A stretch of 16,563 nucleotides of DNA from an uncultured Spirochaetia bacterium (GCA_937967705.1 CALCJG010000199.1:1-16563), one strand, 5' to 3'; positions 7,887-15,586 are shown, counted from the first letter of the stretch. Notes: generated from the sequence alone by a model not told the origin. Numbers and translations: made by a program.

Positions 7887-8036
7887 ATGGATGACCGGCC
7901 GTCACAGGACTCTGTCGCACCCCTGACCCGAACGCTGCAGCCCGGGGGAGATGTCCTGTACCCGGAAACGGCAGACCGGATCAAGGATTTCCCGACCGGG
8001 CTATCCCCGGCCTGCAAGGAGGGGAAGGCATCATGA
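7887..8036 (+). CDS. small uncharacterised ORF (49 residues), coupled to the dehydratase subunit
   Basis: A short frame starting at ATG 7887 with GGAGG at 7877-7881 (5-base spacing), just downstream of a near-consensus promoter. Its TGA overlaps the next ATG (ATGA at 8033-8036), the usual sign of translational coupling. The product is hydrophilic, with many Pro, Asp and Gly, no membrane segment and a single Cys (PACKEGK). I recognise no domain. It could be a true small protein, a leader peptide that sets translation of the dehydratase gene, or an accidental frame. The promoter and ribosome binding site argue against accident, but conservation is unknown. Confidence 0.45.
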   Translation: MDDRPSQDSVAPLTRTLQPGGDVLYPETADRIKDFPTGLSPACKEGKAS

Positions 8037-9024
8037 CCCCCCGCAAGATCGGCATCACCTCGACCATTCCCTCGGAAATCCTCTTCGCCGCGGGGGCCGT
8101 GCCGGTGGACCTCAACAACCTGTTCATGACCGATCAGGACCCCATGCGTTTCCTGCGCCGGGCCAAGATGGAGGGCTTCCCCGACACCACCTGCAGCTGG
8201 ATCTGCGGACTCTACGGGGTCGCCATGGAACGCGGCATCGATGCCGTCGTGACCGTCATCGGCGGCGACTGCTCAGAGTCCCTGGCCCTGATGGAGGTTC
8301 TGACCCTGAAGGGGGTGGAGGTCATACCCTTCGCCTATCCTCACAGCCCCGACCCGGCACTCCTGGAAGGGGAGATGCGGCGACTGGCTTCCAGGCTGGG
8401 AACCACTCTGGAAGCGGCGGAAGAGAGGAAGAAGGAGATGGATGCCATAAGGTCCCGCCTTCATTACCTGGATGAACTCCTCTGGCGGGATCACAAAGCC
8501 ACGGGGGAAGAGGTACAGCTCTTTCAGCTCTCCTCCAGTGATTTTGAGGGGGATATCGCCGCCTTCTCCCGCCGCCTGGAGGAGAAGATCGCCGAGATCG
8601 AAGTGCGGCCCCCCGTCCCCCTGCCCTGCGCCTCGGATACCTGGGAGTGCCCCCCATCATCAAGGACCTCTACGGCCGCATTGAAGCCGCTCAGGCCCGT
8701 GTCCTTTTCAGCGAGGTCCAGCGGCAGTTCTCCCTTCCCTTCACAGGCTCACTGGCGGAGGCCTATTCGCATTACACCTATCCCTACGGCATATACGCCC
8801 GCCTGGAGGATATCACCAGGGAGATTCAGCGCAGACGGCTCGACGGTCTCATCCATTATATCCAGTCCTTCTGTTTCCGCGGGATCGAGGATATTGTGCT
8901 CAGGGGCAAAATTGATCTTCCAATACTGACGATTCAGGGCGACCTTCCCAGCCGCGTCACGGAAACCATGGACATCCGCATCGAGGCCTTCCTGGACATC
9001 CTGGATTACAGGAAACAAAAATGA
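8033..9024 (+). pseudogene. 2-hydroxyacyl-CoA dehydratase subunit D (HgdB) family protein, frameshifted
   Basis: Two frames together give one ~330-residue protein of the HgdB/BcrB-BcrC family, whose members carry an iron-sulfur cluster and take part in radical dehydration or reduction of CoA esters. The first frame (from ATG 8033) gives KIGITSTIPSEILFAAGA, Cys54 and Cys58 (TTCSWIC) and Cys80 (GGDC). It stays in family until about residue 193. The second frame resumes with RLGYLGVPPIIKDLYG and carries EVQRQFS, YTYPYG and the third conserved Cys in YIQSFCFR, ending at 9024. A -1 change between ~8606 and ~8625, in a region with C6 (8609-8614) and C5 (8617-8621), joins them. A single missing base fits. 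No other decay is visible, so assembly error, recent mutation and recoding are all possible. No activase gene is nearby. Confidence 0.8.
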
Positions 9025-9752
9025 TGATGAAGCCCTACAGCCTGGTAGCGCCGGCCTACGACTACCTCCTCCGTCACGTGGATTACGACCGATGGTACCG
9101 TTATCTGCGCAGCCTCATCTTCCGATACAATCCCGATCCTCACACCATCCTGGAGCTGGGTTGCGGCACAGGGAAATTCGGGGCCAAATTCTCCCATGAC
9201 GACTTCGACATCTACGGCATAGACATTTCCATGGAGATGCTGCGCGTGGCCCGTTCCCGGGCCTACAAGAACTTCCACATCCTATGCGGGGATATCCGCA
9301 ATTTTCATCTGCAGTCCACCTTTGATTTCATCTTTTCCGTTCACGATACATTCAACTATCTCCTCCGCCCCGCGGACATTCAGAAGGCTTTCAGATCCGT
9401 CCGGGGTGTCATGCACCCAAAAAGCATATTCATGTTCGATATCACTACGGAATACAACATCAAGAGGTTCTTCGACAACCGGAAGACCGAGCACACCCAT
9501 CATGGCAGGCGGATAACCTGGAACAATGAATACGACCGCGACCGAAGGATGATATCCTCTGTCTTCACAGTGCAGAACAGGGACGGAACCACACGGGTCG
9601 AGGAACACCGGCAGAGAATCTACCGGGTCGAGGAAATCAAGTCCCTGCTGAAAAAAGAGGGTTTCCATCTCCTGGACATCTTCTGCGATTACTCCTTCAA
9701 CGAGGTCATTGACGAGGCTATCATGATAAATTTCGTAACGAGGCTGAAGTAA
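9021..9752 (+). CDS. class I SAM-dependent methyltransferase
   Basis: 243 residues, cytoplasmic. Residues 1-~35 are an N-terminal cap (YSLVAPAYDYLLRHVDYDRW). LELGCGTGKFG at ~44-54 is SAM motif I, GIDIS follows as motif II with its acidic residue, and a CGDIRNF / FDFIFSVHDTFNYL stretch is typical of the Methyltransf_25 type of small-molecule or protein methyltransferases. C-terminal strands include TRVEEHRQRIYRVEEI. The start ATGATGATG overlaps the TGA of the dehydratase frame, so the two are co-translated. The substrate cannot be predicted. The stop overlaps the next start (TAATG). Confidence 0.85.
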   Translation: MMMKPYSLVAPAYDYLLRHVDYDRWYRYLRSLIFRYNPDPHTILELGCGTGKFGAKFSHDDFDIYGIDISMEMLRVARSRAYKNFHILCGDIRNFHLQSTFDFIFSVHDTFNYLLRPADIQKAFRSVRGVMHPKSIFMFDITTEYNIKRFFDNRKTEHTHHGRRITWNNEYDRDRRMISSVFTVQNRDGTTRVEEHRQRIYRVEEIKSLLKKEGFHLLDIFCDYSFNEVIDEAIMINFVTRLK

Positions 9753-10108
9753 TGGATTTTCTTCTCTACTTCGTGGGACTGGTCATCGGTCTCATCCTTT
9801 TTCTCTACATCTTCACAAGTTATGAATCAGGCAAGGAGAAGCTGAAGAAACGCTTCAGCGATATGGAAAAGACCGTTCCTCCCCCCCGGACAGAGAATCT
9901 GGAACCCCAGGAGGTGGGGATCAGGGACGCACAGACCTATCCCCGGGAACGGATCTGCCCGCTCTGCCGGGCAAGGCTCACGAGGTATGAGGCGTTATAC
10001 GCCTCTATGATGGAAAGGGACAACGACAGGAAGATACTCATTTACGGATGCCGGTACTGCTACCGGCCAGAGGAGGATCCTGAGGAGCGGAAGAAATCAC
10101 TCCTTTAA
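9752..10108 (+). CDS. small membrane-anchored zinc-ribbon protein, function unknown
   Basis: 118 residues. Residues 3-22 form one transmembrane helix at the N-terminus, followed by a charged linker (~25-62). A C-terminal domain has two CxxC pairs, Cys69/Cys72 (ICPLC) and Cys100/Cys103 (GCRYC), as in a zinc ribbon. The soluble part should lie in the cytoplasm given the basic residues after the helix. It is coupled to the methyltransferase by a one-base start/stop overlap. Its last 12 bases overlap the end of the converging minus-strand gene. I do not recognise the family. Confidence 0.75.
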   Translation: MDFLLYFVGLVIGLILFLYIFTSYESGKEKLKKRFSDMEKTVPPPRTENLEPQEVGIRDAQTYPRERICPLCRARLTRYEALYASMMERDNDRKILIYGCRYCYRPEEDPEERKKSLL

Positions 10109-10119
10109 CGGGTCCTCCT
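10071..10119. terminator. nested inverted repeat across the convergent gene overlap
   Basis: AGGAGGATCC (10071-10080) can pair with GGGTCCTCCT (10110-10119) with one G-U, and inside it AGGAG (10083-10087) pairs with CTCCT (10100-10104). Both stop codons lie within the structure. There is no U-tract, so any role in ending transcription from either side is inference. Confidence 0.35.
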
Positions 10120-10777
10120 GTCCGATGAAGGGGATCACGTCCTCACCATACCGGCCCCGGATGAGCCTGTAGGAACAGAACTCGTGGAAAGTCATCTGAA
10201 AGACCCGATCGTCCTCCATGTTCATCTCGTTTTTGAAGACCGTAACCTGCTGATTCTGCAGGGGTCCCATGGGAAAGACCATCACCCCGTCCCTCTTAAG
10301 AATCTTAAGGAGATTGAGCGGCCGGTAATAGCAGGCGGCAAAGATCATGATCACATCGAAAGGCATCAGGGGCTGCTGTATTGCCGTTCCGTCACCGCAG
10401 AAAAATCGGACGTTGCCGATCTTCAGCTTCTTCAGACGCTCCTTGGCCGATACCGCAAACTCCTCCTCGTAGTCGATGGTAAAAACCTCATCTGCGAGAT
10501 GGGATATGAGGGATGTGGAGTAACCCGTCCCCGTTCCGATTTCCAGAACCCGGCTCTTTTTCCCGATGGCGGCATATTGCAGCATCTTTGCCAGCACAAA
10601 GGGGGGATCTCCGCTCTCCCCCTTGCCGATGGGGATCACCTCTTCGGTGTAAAACTTTTTCTTAAAAAAGGGATCGAAAAAGCGCTCCTGATCCACAGCC
10701 GCAAAGGTATCTATAATGTTCTTTTTTAATTTATCCTTTTTCAGCTTCAGCAGAAAGGTTTCCTTTGCCTTCTTCAT
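10097..10777 (-). CDS. protein-L-isoaspartate O-methyltransferase-like protein
   Basis: 226 residues, cytoplasmic, close to the usual PCMT length. The order of motifs fits PCMT: an N-terminal DTFAAVDQERFF (compare AFxxVpRexF), FYTEEVIPIGKG, then PPFVLAKMLQ, SAM motif I VLEIGTGTGYST (78-89), IDYEEEFAVSAKERL, and FDVIMIFAACYYRPLNLL before DGVMVFPMG. Classical enzymes have GQTIS after the IG; here it reads GKGESGDPP, so substrate recognition may differ. The family repairs isoaspartate in damaged proteins, but PCMT-fold relatives with other roles exist. It is the last gene of the rpsF-dnaB run, 66 bases after the MlaE gene, and overlaps the converging zinc-ribbon gene by 12 bases. Confidence 0.75.
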   Translation of the reverse strand: MKKAKETFLLKLKKDKLKKNIIDTFAAVDQERFFDPFFKKKFYTEEVIPIGKGESGDPPFVLAKMLQYAAIGKKSRVLEIGTGTGYSTSLISHLADEVFTIDYEEEFAVSAKERLKKLKIGNVRFFCGDGTAIQQPLMPFDVIMIFAACYYRPLNLLKILKRDGVMVFPMGPLQNQQVTVFKNEMNMEDDRVFQMTFHEFCSYRLIRGRYGEDVIPFIGQEDPLKE

Positions 10778-10843
10778 TCAACCACCCGGATGATATTCTG
10801 TATTATAACAAGAGGGCCTTGGGGCCTCAGAAACCGCAGGGGA

Positions 10844-11620
10844 TTATTCCACTAGCTGCAGCAGATACGTCAAGAAGTAATCGGATATAAGGATGGCCAT
10901 GGAGGATTTCACCACGGCTTGAATCGTCGATTTTCCCACACCCTCCGCTCCTCCCCGAGTGTTAAAACCCTGATAACAGGAGATGATGGCAATCTCAATC
11001 CCGAAAAAGAAGGATTTCATCAATCCCGAGAGGAAATCCATCAGACTGAGATACTGAAGGGTGTTCTCCACGTACTTGTCTACTGTTATTCCCAATCCCA
11101 CGAAGGCTACAAAGGCCCCGCCCAGTATGCCGACGATATCGGTAATCACCGTGAGGGTCGGCGTCATGATCAGGCAGGCGATGAAACGCGGCACCGAGAG
11201 ATACTGAACCGGATCGGCCGCCAGGGTCACCAGGGCATCCACCTGCTCTGTGACTTTCATGGTACCGATTTCCGCAGCGATGGCCGAACCCACCCGGCCC
11301 GCCAGCAGCAGCGCCGTCAGCACGGGGCAGAGCTCCCGGAGCATGGATATGGAAACGGCGCTCCCGATAAAGACGGAAGATCCTGACATAAGCTTGTCCA
11401 TGGCCTTCCCGATCTGCAGCGCCATGACCATACCTGTAAAGAAGAGGGTTATGGCAGTGACTGGTAGGGACTTGTAGCCGATCTCCAGCATCTGAATCAG
11501 GATGTTCTTCCCATCGAAGGGCGGCCGGAAAACCCATCGAACCGTTTCCCTGAAAAAGATGATATGCCCCCCCAGCTCTTCCAGTGCCGAGACGGCAAGG
11601 CTGGTCATTCTCTTCTGCAT
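10844..11620 (-). CDS. MlaE/YrbE-family ABC transporter permease
   Basis: About 258 residues from the ATG at 11620, just past the dnaB stop; an alternative ATG at 11644 overlaps dnaB by 23 bases. The best GGAGG (11636-11640) is 15 bases from the chosen start, so the start is uncertain. It is an integral inner-membrane protein with about five hydrophobic segments and the hallmark AGRVGSAIAAEIGTMKVTEQ. The family is the permease of Mla-type systems that move phospholipids between inner and outer membranes, working with an ATPase (MlaF) and an MCE-domain protein (MlaD). Neither partner is in this window, so they must lie elsewhere. Confidence 0.87.
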   Translation of the reverse strand: MQKRMTSLAVSALEELGGHIIFFRETVRWVFRPPFDGKNILIQMLEIGYKSLPVTAITLFFTGMVMALQIGKAMDKLMSGSSVFIGSAVSISMLRELCPVLTALLLAGRVGSAIAAEIGTMKVTEQVDALVTLAADPVQYLSVPRFIACLIMTPTLTVITDIVGILGGAFVAFVGLGITVDKYVENTLQYLSLMDFLSGLMKSFFFGIEIAIISCYQGFNTRGGAEGVGKSTIQAVVKSSMAILISDYFLTYLLQLVE

Positions 11621-11621
11621 G

Positions 11622-12968
11622 TCAGTCCGGAACAGCCTCCTCATAGGTATGAGCCCGGTCCAGATTGCCGAACTTGGTGAACTTCTCCCAGAACATGAGT
11701 TCGACGGTCCGCGTGGGACCGTTTCTCTGCTTCGCCACGATGATATCGGCGATGCCCTTGCGCTGCGTATCCTTCTTCACCTTATCCTCCCGCCAGATGA
11801 AGATGACCACATCCGCGTCCTGCTCGATGGCACCGGACTCCCTCAGGTCCGATAGCTGCGGCTTCTGATCCACCCGGGACTCCACAGCCCGCGAGAGCTG
11901 CGAGAGGGCGATAACAGGAACGGAAAGCTCCCGGGCAAGCTGTTTCAGAGAACGGGAAATCTCCGCAATTTGGAGATGGCGGTCCACACGGGAGAGCGTC
12001 GTAACCAGCTGAAGATAGTCGATGATGATGGCGCCGAGCTTCTGATTCTGAGACCACCGGCGGGCCTTGGCTCGCAGCTCGAAAATGTTTACTGCCGGGG
12101 TATCGTCGATGAACAGGGGCGTATTCTCAAGGTCCTCTGCGAGGACGCTCAGGCGGCGCAGTTCATCGGAGCTGATATGCCCGGTCCTCACTCTCTGGGA
12201 ATCGATCATGCTCTCGATGCAGAGAAGACGCATACCCAGCTGCGTCGCCGGCATCTCAAGGGAGAAGAATAGAACGGCCTGCTTCTCGCGGAGCACGATA
12301 TGGTTGGCAATGTTGAGAGCGAAGGCGGTTTTCCCCATGGCAGGGCGGGCAGCGAGAATGATAAGCTCGGATTCGTGAAACCCGGTCAGAGTCTCATCCA
12401 GTTCCGTGAAGCCCGAGGCGATCCCCGTGACCGGCTTCTTGGTCTCGTACATGACCTTGATGGTTTCTACGGTATCCGCAAGGATGCTCGATATGCTCCG
12501 GAAGTCGGAGGTTATGCGTTTCTCTGTGACCTTGAGGATATCGCTTTCCACCTCGTCCATCAGTTCAGAGGTGTCCCTCGTGCGGTCATAGCACTTCTCC
12601 ACGATCTCCGTGGAAACCGCGATAAGCCGTCTGCGAAGGCTTAAATCCTTGATCCGGCGGGCATAATGCTCGGCATTAGCCGATGTGGAAACGATCTGAT
12701 AGAGCTGAACCAGTCCCTTGTCCCCTCCTGCCCGCTCCAGCCTGCCCGAATCCGCAAGGCGCTCCTTGAGGGTGATGAGATCGATGGGAACCCCCTTCCT
12801 CTCCATCTCGAGGACGGCCTCATAGATAATCCTGTGGCTATCAAGATAAAAATCCTCCGGCTGGAGGATTTCTATTACCTTTAAGAGGGCTTCCTTGCTT
12901 AAGAGCAGCGAAGCCAGACAGGAGGCTTCGGCCTCGACATCCTGAGGAGGAAGGGTATCAACAGGCAT
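11622..12968 (-). CDS. dnaB: replicative DNA helicase DnaB
   Basis: 448 residues, the normal length. The N-terminal DnaB domain (residues ~5-105, PQDVEAEASCLASLLLS) interacts with primase. The RecA-like helicase domain (~180-445) has Walker A ARPAMGKTA with Lys213, Walker B IIIDYLQ with Asp317, a LSQLSR motif and SGAIEQDADVVIFIWRED near the end. It unwinds DNA at the fork as a hexamer. The ATG is three bases beyond the rplI stop with AAGGAG before it. Position after rplI is the common bacterial arrangement. No intein interrupts it. Confidence 0.97.
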   Translation of the reverse strand: MPVDTLPPQDVEAEASCLASLLLSKEALLKVIEILQPEDFYLDSHRIIYEAVLEMERKGVPIDLITLKERLADSGRLERAGGDKGLVQLYQIVSTSANAEHYARRIKDLSLRRRLIAVSTEIVEKCYDRTRDTSELMDEVESDILKVTEKRITSDFRSISSILADTVETIKVMYETKKPVTGIASGFTELDETLTGFHESELIILAARPAMGKTAFALNIANHIVLREKQAVLFFSLEMPATQLGMRLLCIESMIDSQRVRTGHISSDELRRLSVLAEDLENTPLFIDDTPAVNIFELRAKARRWSQNQKLGAIIIDYLQLVTTLSRVDRHLQIAEISRSLKQLARELSVPVIALSQLSRAVESRVDQKPQLSDLRESGAIEQDADVVIFIWREDKVKKDTQRKGIADIIVAKQRNGPTRTVELMFWEKFTKFGNLDRAHTYEEAVPD

Positions 12969-12971
12969 CCA

Positions 12972-13415
12972 TTACTCCTTATCCACCACGACATTCAGTT
13001 TAGCCGTAATCCCCTCTTCCAGTTTGACAGGAACTTCGTAGGTGCCCGTCTGTTTGATGGGCGTTTCCAGCAAGACCTTGCGCTTGTCAATCTCATGGCC
13101 CATCTCTTTCAGCTTCTTCACGATATCCATGTTGGTGATAGATCCGAAGAGCTTTCCTTCTTCGCCCACCTGGGCAATGATCTTGACTTCTAGTCCGGAA
13201 AGGGAACCGGCCAGCTTCTCGCTCAGTTTTTTCCGTTTTTCCTTCTTGATCTTAATAAGCTTTTTCTGATGTTCAATGGCTTTCTTGCTAGATTCGTTGG
13301 CTACGATGACCAGCTTTTTCGGCAGAAGAAAATTGCGGGCATAACCCTCGGAAACCTCTTTGATATCCCCAGCCTCACCCAGATTGAGAATGTCTTTCTG
13401 CAGTATCACTTTCAT
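12972..13415 (-). CDS. rplI: 50S ribosomal protein L9
   Basis: 147 residues, full length. The N-terminal signature MKVILQKDILNLGEAGD, then GYARNFLLPKKLVIVAN, a long basic connecting helix (~41-75), and a C-terminal domain with GKLFGSITNMDI and GTYEVPVKL. It binds 23S rRNA near the base of the L1 stalk. GGGAG lies seven bases before the ATG. The sequence resembles Leptospira L9 from memory, which is part of the reason for suspecting a spirochaete. Confidence 0.97.
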   Translation of the reverse strand: MKVILQKDILNLGEAGDIKEVSEGYARNFLLPKKLVIVANESSKKAIEHQKKLIKIKKEKRKKLSEKLAGSLSGLEVKIIAQVGEEGKLFGSITNMDIVKKLKEMGHEIDKRKVLLETPIKQTGTYEVPVKLEEGITAKLNVVVDKE

Positions 13416-13464
13416 AATTAAGCTCCCAATACTTGATATTCAGTAAATATAACAACATGTCTTT

Positions 13465-14349
13465 CTAAGCCGCCGGGGGAGCAGCCAGCTTTCTGAAATC
13501 AGCCCAGAAATCGATGGCTCCCACGCCCGACAGGGTAACCGCTACAAAAAGGAACAGGGGTTTACCAGCGGTTATAAGCATCAGCAACGACACAGGCAGA
13601 ATAAAGACCGGCACTTTCCATTTTAACAGAAAAAACTTCAATATGCCGAGCGCCTGGACAAAATAGAGGGTCGTAAAAACCAGTGCCAGATTAAGACCCG
13701 CAGTATAGACAGGCCCGTAACTCTTCTTATCCACAAGCAGAACCACGGCCCACCCGATGATAATCGTGTATATGAAATAATCATGGAGCCGGAAACTTTC
13801 AAGCCCCTTCGGCGGTTCGTAACCGCCGGATTGATATCTCCCGATAAACCACTTCACGAGCAGAAAGAAAAAAGCTGAAAAGATCAGATAATTGAGAAAG
13901 AAGGAAAAAGCTATCTGATCCCGGACGATGTCCCCCTTGAAAGAAAGCTCCAACTGCTCCTTGAGCTCCTTTTTGTTCTTCTCCGGCAGGCTCAGCGAAT
14001 CGATCTTCTCCATGTAACTGCTTCGCGTGAGTACCAGCTGATCAATATTCCTGACATGCTTTAAAAAATAATAATTGGCCGTAAATAAACCTGTCAGGAC
14101 CAAGGTGCTGATTAGCAAAAAGAACTGCAGCGTTTTTCTAAGTCGCAGTGTTATCCCGCCGACCGCACCCATGAGTGCAAAGGACAGAATTGTTGAGAAG
14201 ATGTCGCTCTCCAGCCCGAAAAAAAAAGCCATAAAAAACGGCAACGGCGCAAGAACCAGACATCCCTTCCAATAAAATTTATAAGTCAGCAGAGATGAAC
14301 CGAGCAAAATGGCAATCCCCGCAAGGTAAGCCGCCAGTATTTCAGTCAC
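13465..14349 (-). CDS. DUF2232 (YybS-like) multi-pass membrane protein
   Basis: About 294 residues from GTG 14349, four bases past the rpsR stop; an in-frame TTG at 14367 would overlap rpsR and has no visible ribosome binding site. About eight hydrophobic segments are split by a charged loop near residues 105-145 (EKNKKELKEQLEL). Overall composition and position between rpsR and rplI match DUF2232/YybS proteins found in this ribosomal-replication cluster in several phyla. The function is unknown; membrane remodelling or transport has been suggested by fold similarity to energy-coupling S components, which I cannot verify here. A 49-base gap separates it from rplI. Confidence 0.7.
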   Translation of the reverse strand: MTEILAAYLAGIAILLGSSLLTYKFYWKGCLVLAPLPFFMAFFFGLESDIFSTILSFALMGAVGGITLRLRKTLQFFLLISTLVLTGLFTANYYFLKHVRNIDQLVLTRSSYMEKIDSLSLPEKNKKELKEQLELSFKGDIVRDQIAFSFFLNYLIFSAFFFLLVKWFIGRYQSGGYEPPKGLESFRLHDYFIYTIIIGWAVVLLVDKKSYGPVYTAGLNLALVFTTLYFVQALGILKFFLLKWKVPVFILPVSLLMLITAGKPLFLFVAVTLSGVGAIDFWADFRKLAAPPAA

Positions 14350-14353
14350 GGCC

Positions 14354-14761
14354 TTACTGCAATACAAACGGAAGAAGCGCCAGTATTCTCGCTCTTTTAA
14401 TCTCCCTCGAAAGAATTCTCTGATGCTTGGAGCAGGTACCCGTTATTCTCCGGGGAAGTATCTTTCCGCGATCCGTAATAAACCTTTCCAGTACTGAGTA
14501 ATTCTTGTAATCAATCTTAACATCAGCATTTTGACAGAACCGGCAGGCTTTTTTCTTAAACCGGTTGAACTTGCCCCCGCCGCCCCGCTCGTCATCATCA
14601 TGCCCCCGGTCCTGCCTTCTCGGACCCGGGCCACCCTCGGAGGATCTGTGATCTTCCCTTCTGCCCTCTCCGTGGCCTGAGGTTTTAACGGGCTCAACAG
14701 GTTTGGTTTCCTCGGCCGTGGTTACTTCTGTATTTTCAGTTTTTACAGTTTCTTCTGACAT
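14354..14761 (-). CDS. rpsR: 30S ribosomal protein S18 with long disordered N-terminal extension
   Basis: 135 residues against the usual ~75-95. The last ~70 residues are ordinary S18: [33 protein letters not shown] and the final ILALLPF. Cys73, Cys76, Cys110 and His113 could bind zinc, the metal-binding form of S18. The first ~65 residues are low-complexity: acidic/Thr-rich, then Gly/Arg/Asp-rich. GAGGA lies about eight bases before the ATG, so this long start is well supported. S18 pairs with S6 in the 30S platform. Lies in the rpsF-ssb-rpsR order. Confidence 0.95.
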   Translation of the reverse strand: MSEETVKTENTEVTTAEETKPVEPVKTSGHGEGRREDHRSSEGGPGPRRQDRGHDDDERGGGGKFNRFKKKACRFCQNADVKIDYKNYSVLERFITDRGKILPRRITGTCSKHQRILSREIKRARILALLPFVLQ

Positions 14762-14830
14762 TTTTTATTCCTCGTATATTGATATTTCTGCCCGGCAAGC
14801 AACGGTCCAGGCCTCTTATTTCTAATTGTT

Positions 14831-15268
14831 CTAAAAGGGGATGTCATCATCTGAGAAAGGATTGTCCGGAGGTGCGGGAGGACCGGGATCCCCTCCCGAA
14901 CCCATCGGCATATCGTCGCCAGGGGCGTCATGCCCCTGCTTGGCCGTCAGGAACTGGAAGTTTTCCACCACGACCTCCACCGTCTGCCGCTTGTTGCCGT
15001 TCTGGTCATCCCAGCTCCTCTGCTGCAGCCGCCCCTCAATGGCGATCCTCTGCCCCTTCTTGCAATACTGAGCGATGGTCTCCCCCAGCTTTCCCCAGGC
15101 GATGCAGTTGAAAAACGAGGTAAACTCCTTGCGGTCACCCCCGACAGAATAGCTTCTGTTGTTGGCAATGGAGAAGCTGGCCACCGAAGCACCGCTCTGG
15201 GTATACCTCAACTCAGGATCTTTTACCATCCTGCCGATCAGGATCACCCTGTTGATATCACTGGCCAT
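14831..15268 (-). CDS. ssb: single-stranded DNA-binding protein
   Basis: 145 residues. The OB-fold (residues ~4-108) begins INRVILIGRMVKDPELRYT and contains the SFFNCIAWGKLGE and GQRIAIEGRLQQRSW stretches typical of bacterial SSB. A Gly/Pro/Asp-rich tail (~110-139) ends in the acidic tip DDDIPF that recruits replication and repair proteins. GGGGA precedes the ATG, 15 bases after the rpsF stop. The 69 bases between ssb and rpsR hold nothing notable beyond the rpsR ribosome binding site. Confidence 0.97.
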   Translation of the reverse strand: MASDINRVILIGRMVKDPELRYTQSGASVASFSIANNRSYSVGGDRKEFTSFFNCIAWGKLGETIAQYCKKGQRIAIEGRLQQRSWDDQNGNKRQTVEVVVENFQFLTAKQGHDAPGDDMPMGSGGDPGPPAPPDNPFSDDDIPF

Positions 15269-15283
15269 ATTCGTTTCCCCCGA

Positions 15284-15574
15284 TTAGGCCGGTTTCTGAA
15301 CCTTTAACTTTACGAAGAGATAACGCAGAATATCGCTGATAAGACGAAAATCCGCAATTATCTTCTGAATGGAATCAGGGCTCGCTTCCAGATTGAAAAA
15401 CTGATAAAAACCCTCGGCTTCCCCGTCTATCTGGTAGGCCATTTTACGGTGTCCCCAGGGCTCATCCAAAGCGATCACGGCGCCATGTTTCAGCAGGATT
15501 TCCTTGGTTTTCTCTTTGAGAGCCTCCAGGGAATCCCCGACCCTGAGAATAATGGTCAGTTCGTAAGAAATCAT
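15284..15574 (-). CDS. rpsF: 30S ribosomal protein S6
   Basis: 96 residues, normal length. Recognised from YELTIILR at the start, WGHRKMAYQIDGEAEGFYQFFNLEA in the middle (Trp-Gly-x-x-x-Met-Ala-Tyr signature), and the ILRYLFVKL end. It forms a heterodimer with S18 in the 30S subunit. It is the first gene of the minus-strand run. AAGGAG at 15581-15586 is six bases from the ATG and directly touches a foldable leader (15587-15636), which suggests control of translation by S6:S18. Confidence 0.96.
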   Translation of the reverse strand: MISYELTIILRVGDSLEALKEKTKEILLKHGAVIALDEPWGHRKMAYQIDGEAEGFYQFFNLEASPDSIQKIIADFRLISDILRYLFVKLKVQKPA

Positions 15575-15586
15575 AATGTGCTCCTT

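Noticed and set aside
7951..8475. 174-codon plus-strand frame over the start of the dehydratase subunit
   Set aside because: Arg/Gly/His-rich out-of-frame reading of the HgdB-like gene.
8606..8621. Programmed -1 frameshift signal in the HgdB-like gene
   Set aside because: Bases do not form an X XXY YYZ heptamer in the zero frame and no clear downstream pseudoknot is visible; a missing base in a C run is simpler.
10802..10807. TATAAT on the minus strand before the PCMT-like gene
   Set aside because: Perfect -10 box but the hexamer 17 bases upstream (CTGAGG) is a poor -35; the gene can be read through from mlaE.
10817..10831. GGCC/GGCC mini-hairpin between mlaE and the PCMT-like gene as terminator
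   Set aside because: Short stem, imperfect extension and no U-tract on the minus strand.
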